A DNA stretch of 64,000 nucleotides from CAZLFQ01 sp964558975 (GTDB taxonomy: Bacteria; Pseudomonadota; Alphaproteobacteria; Rickettsiales; Midichloriaceae). The translations under genes and the position numbers were made by a program. Of the stretch, positions 62,327 through 64,000 are shown piece by piece (the stretch's first letter is position 1; each line of letters starts with the position of its first letter). A model generated the notes under the pieces. It was given only the letters and a program-made list of their open reading frames with translations. It was not told the origin of the DNA and searched no databases. Location of the stretch: positions 124,001 through 188,000 of the forward strand of contig CAZLFQ010000001.1 of assembly GCA_964558975.1 (NCBI GenBank), in the 5' to 3' direction.

Positions 62327-64000
62327 ATGGCAAAGTCAGCAAAAGTAGAAGTTAAAAAGTTTGATGCGGAAGTAGGAAAAGTCCTACAACTGATGATCCA
62401 TTCTTTGTATACAAATAAGGATATATTCCTACGGGAATTGATTTCAAACGCATCTGATGCTTGCGATAAACTGCGCTATCAAAGTATCGAGAAACCTGAA
62501 ATTGCTTCTTCTGACCTCAAAATTGAAGTTCTAATAAATAAGGAAGCTGGCACAGTCACAGTCCGTGATAACGGCATTGGTATGAGTAAACAAGATTTGA
62601 TAGATAATCTAGGCACCATCGCAAGCTCTGGCACTCAAAAATTCATAAATCAAATTTCAGAAAACCCTAAAGCAGATGTTTCGCTAATTGGTCAGTTCGG
62701 TGTAGGTTTTTATTCCGCATTTATGGTGGGTGATAATATAACTGTGATTACAACTAAAGCTGGAACAGATGATACATATCAATGGCAATCGAACGGGCAG
62801 GGTGAGTATTCTATTGCCAAAGCTGATGAAAAGCATCCAGCAGGTACTTCAATCATTATTAAGCTAAAAGATAGTGAAGTTGAGTATTTAGAGAAATATA
62901 GATTGCGCCACATTATCAGTACATATTCTGATCATATTTCCTTCCCAATTGAGCTGACTGATGAAAACGGAAAAATGGAAAAAGTTAATACGGCATCTGC
63001 GCTTTGGACAAGGCCAAAATCTGAAATTACAGATGAGCAATACAATGAATTCTATCATCATGTTGCTCATCAACCAGACACTCCTTGGCTTAGAATTCAC
63101 AACAAAGTTGAAGGAAGTATAGAGTTTACAAATCTATTATATATCCCATCCACTAAGCCTTTTGACCTTTTTCACCCTGATAGAAAGAGTAGGGTGAAGC
63201 TTTATGTAAAGAGAGTATTTATTACTGATGAAGGTGTTAAACTCATCCCAACTCATATGAGATTTTTAAGAGGTATTGTTGATTCTGAAGACCTACCACT
63301 AAACGTTTCAAGAGAAACACTTCAGCACAATATAATTGTTGATAAAATTAGAAAGTCAGTAGTCAAGAAAGTTCTATCAGAGCTAAAGGCCAAGGCAAAA
63401 GAAGATGAAAAATCTTATAACCAATTCTGGCAAAACTTCGGTGAAGTGATGAAAGAAGGACTCTGCGAAGGTGCTATGGAAGATAAAGAGCAACTTTTAG
63501 AAGTTTGCCGATTTAATTCTACTAAAGCGGATAACATGACTTCATTGGATGATTACATCTCTAGAATGTTAGATGCTCAAGAGCAAATATATTATATCAC
63601 TGGTGATAACTTGGACGCACTTAAGAAACATCCTCAACTGGAAGGTTTTGCAAAACGTGGCATCGAAGTACTACTTCTTGCTGACCATGTGGATGACTTC
63701 TGGGTACATGTTATTAACCAATATAAAAACAAAGAGTTGGTTTCAATCAACAGTGCGAGCATTGACCTAGATGCAATTAAAAAAATTGATACTCAAGAAA
63801 AAGAAGTTAAAGAAAATAAATCAGTAACTGAATATGTGCAGAAAATTCTAGGTGAGCAGGTGAAGGAGGTAAGGGTGTCTTCTAAATTGGTTGATAGCCC
63901 ATCTTGCATTGCCATTCCGCAAGGAGCTATGAGTATTAGAATGGAGAAGTATTTAATCGACCAAAAGCAATTAAAAGTGGCTTCTGCTAAGATTTTGGAA
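62327..64000 (+). CDS. htpG: Chaperone HtpG (Hsp90), C-terminus cut by window edge
   Basis: HtpG is the bacterial Hsp90 ATP-dependent chaperone. 558 codons are in the window, open to the edge; the missing part should be about 60 residues. GHKL ATPase motifs are intact: LISNASDACDKLRY (N-box), VRDNGIGM (G1) and GQFGVGFYSAF (G2). Middle-domain landmarks are LYVKRVFITD, RGIVDSEDLPLNVSRE with the catalytic-loop Arg, and LLADHVDDFWV. GGAAG precedes the ATG. Confidence 0.97.
   Translation, partial: MAKSAKVEVKKFDAEVGKVLQLMIHSLYTNKDIFLRELISNASDACDKLRYQSIEKPEIASSDLKIEVLINKEAGTVTVRDNGIGMSKQDLIDNLGTIASSGTQKFINQISENPKADVSLIGQFGVGFYSAFMVGDNITVITTKAGTDDTYQWQSNGQGEYSIAKADEKHPAGTSIIIKLKDSEVEYLEKYRLRHIISTYSDHISFPIELTDENGKMEKVNTASALWTRPKSEITDEQYNEFYHHVAHQPDTPWLRIHNKVEGSIEFTNLLYIPSTKPFDLFHPDRKSRVKLYVKRVFITDEGVKLIPTHMRFLRGIVDSEDLPLNVSRETLQHNIIVDKIRKSVVKKVLSELKAKAKEDEKSYNQFWQNFGEVMKEGLCEGAMEDKEQLLEVCRFNSTKADNMTSLDDYISRMLDAQEQIYYITGDNLDALKKHPQLEGFAKRGIEVLLLADHVDDFWVHVINQYKNKELVSINSASIDLDAIKKIDTQEKEVKENKSVTEYVQKILGEQVKEVRVSSKLVDSPSCIAIPQGAMSIRMEKYLIDQKQLKVASAKILE

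Noticed and set aside
62888..63770. Short open frames opposite or within htpG
   Set aside because: htpG is open to the window edge with all its motifs; these frames are shadows of it.
1..64000. CRISPR array, prophage, insertion sequence or rRNA operon
   Set aside because: No regularly spaced direct repeats, phage structural genes, transposase frames or rRNA sequence were seen in the window.

Overview
The window is about two-thirds A+T with standard stop codons. It reads as part of the chromosome of an alphaproteobacterium with a host-associated, Rickettsiales-like lifestyle. The taxonomic cues are inferences from gene content: a ChpT-type phosphotransferase divergent from a FlbD-type sigma-54 activator (both alphaproteobacterial cell-cycle and flagellar proteins), a HemB with Asp in place of the usual Zn-binding cysteines, a RecA/MutS/HtpG/NrdB housekeeping set, dispersed palindromic repeats, and many eukaryotic-like proteins (leucine-rich repeats, ankyrin repeats, a PP2C phosphatase, a kexin-like subtilase). 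The cell is diderm with LPS: kdsB, lptD, lptG, bamA, skp, surA and a ydbH-ynbE-ydbL lipid-transport operon are all here.

Layout. 0-4.9 kb: plsX (cut by the edge), rpmF, a HAD-like protein, recA, tadA and dacB. 4.9-10.4 kb: an unknown membrane protein, then a tight run folD-yihY-kdsB-ydbH-ynbE-ydbL that ends in a clear terminator. 10.4-13.7 kb: DUF1905, skp and bamA on the minus strand. 13.8-17.7 kb: a small unknown gene, mutS and hemB. 17.8-21.7 kb: a rearranged PP2C-like protein convergent with a large secreted subtilase. 21.9-26.7 kb: an eight-cysteine repeat protein coupled to ilvE, then lptD-surA and a bidirectional terminator. 26.7-35.2 kb (minus strand): nrdB behind two NrdR boxes, a PilC/GspF-PilB/GspE pair, two EamA transporters, der and an AhpD-like gene. 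35.3-43.7 kb: unknown genes, a third EamA transporter, a decayed subtilase tail, chpT divergent from flbD, umuDC and lptG.

43.8-62.2 kb is accessory-rich. Around polA, tRNA-Trp and rnhA lie an NlpC/P60-like protein, an LRR protein, several membrane or ankyrin proteins, a GH5-fold protein lacking its acid/base Glu, an 883-residue acidic repeat protein, a CDGSH protein and a helical-repeat protein. Two kinds of dispersed repeat are confined to the intergenic gaps of this stretch. The window ends inside htpG, which has a heat-shock-like promoter.

The most notable observations are: a PP2C protein whose DGHGG-type motif sits after the rest of the domain; a GH5 protein with NNP in place of NEP; a paired-repeat 4+4 cysteine protein coupled to ilvE; a remnant of a second RTX-type C-terminus 15 kb from the intact one; tandem NrdR boxes; and an 18-bp perfect palindrome between chpT and flbD.
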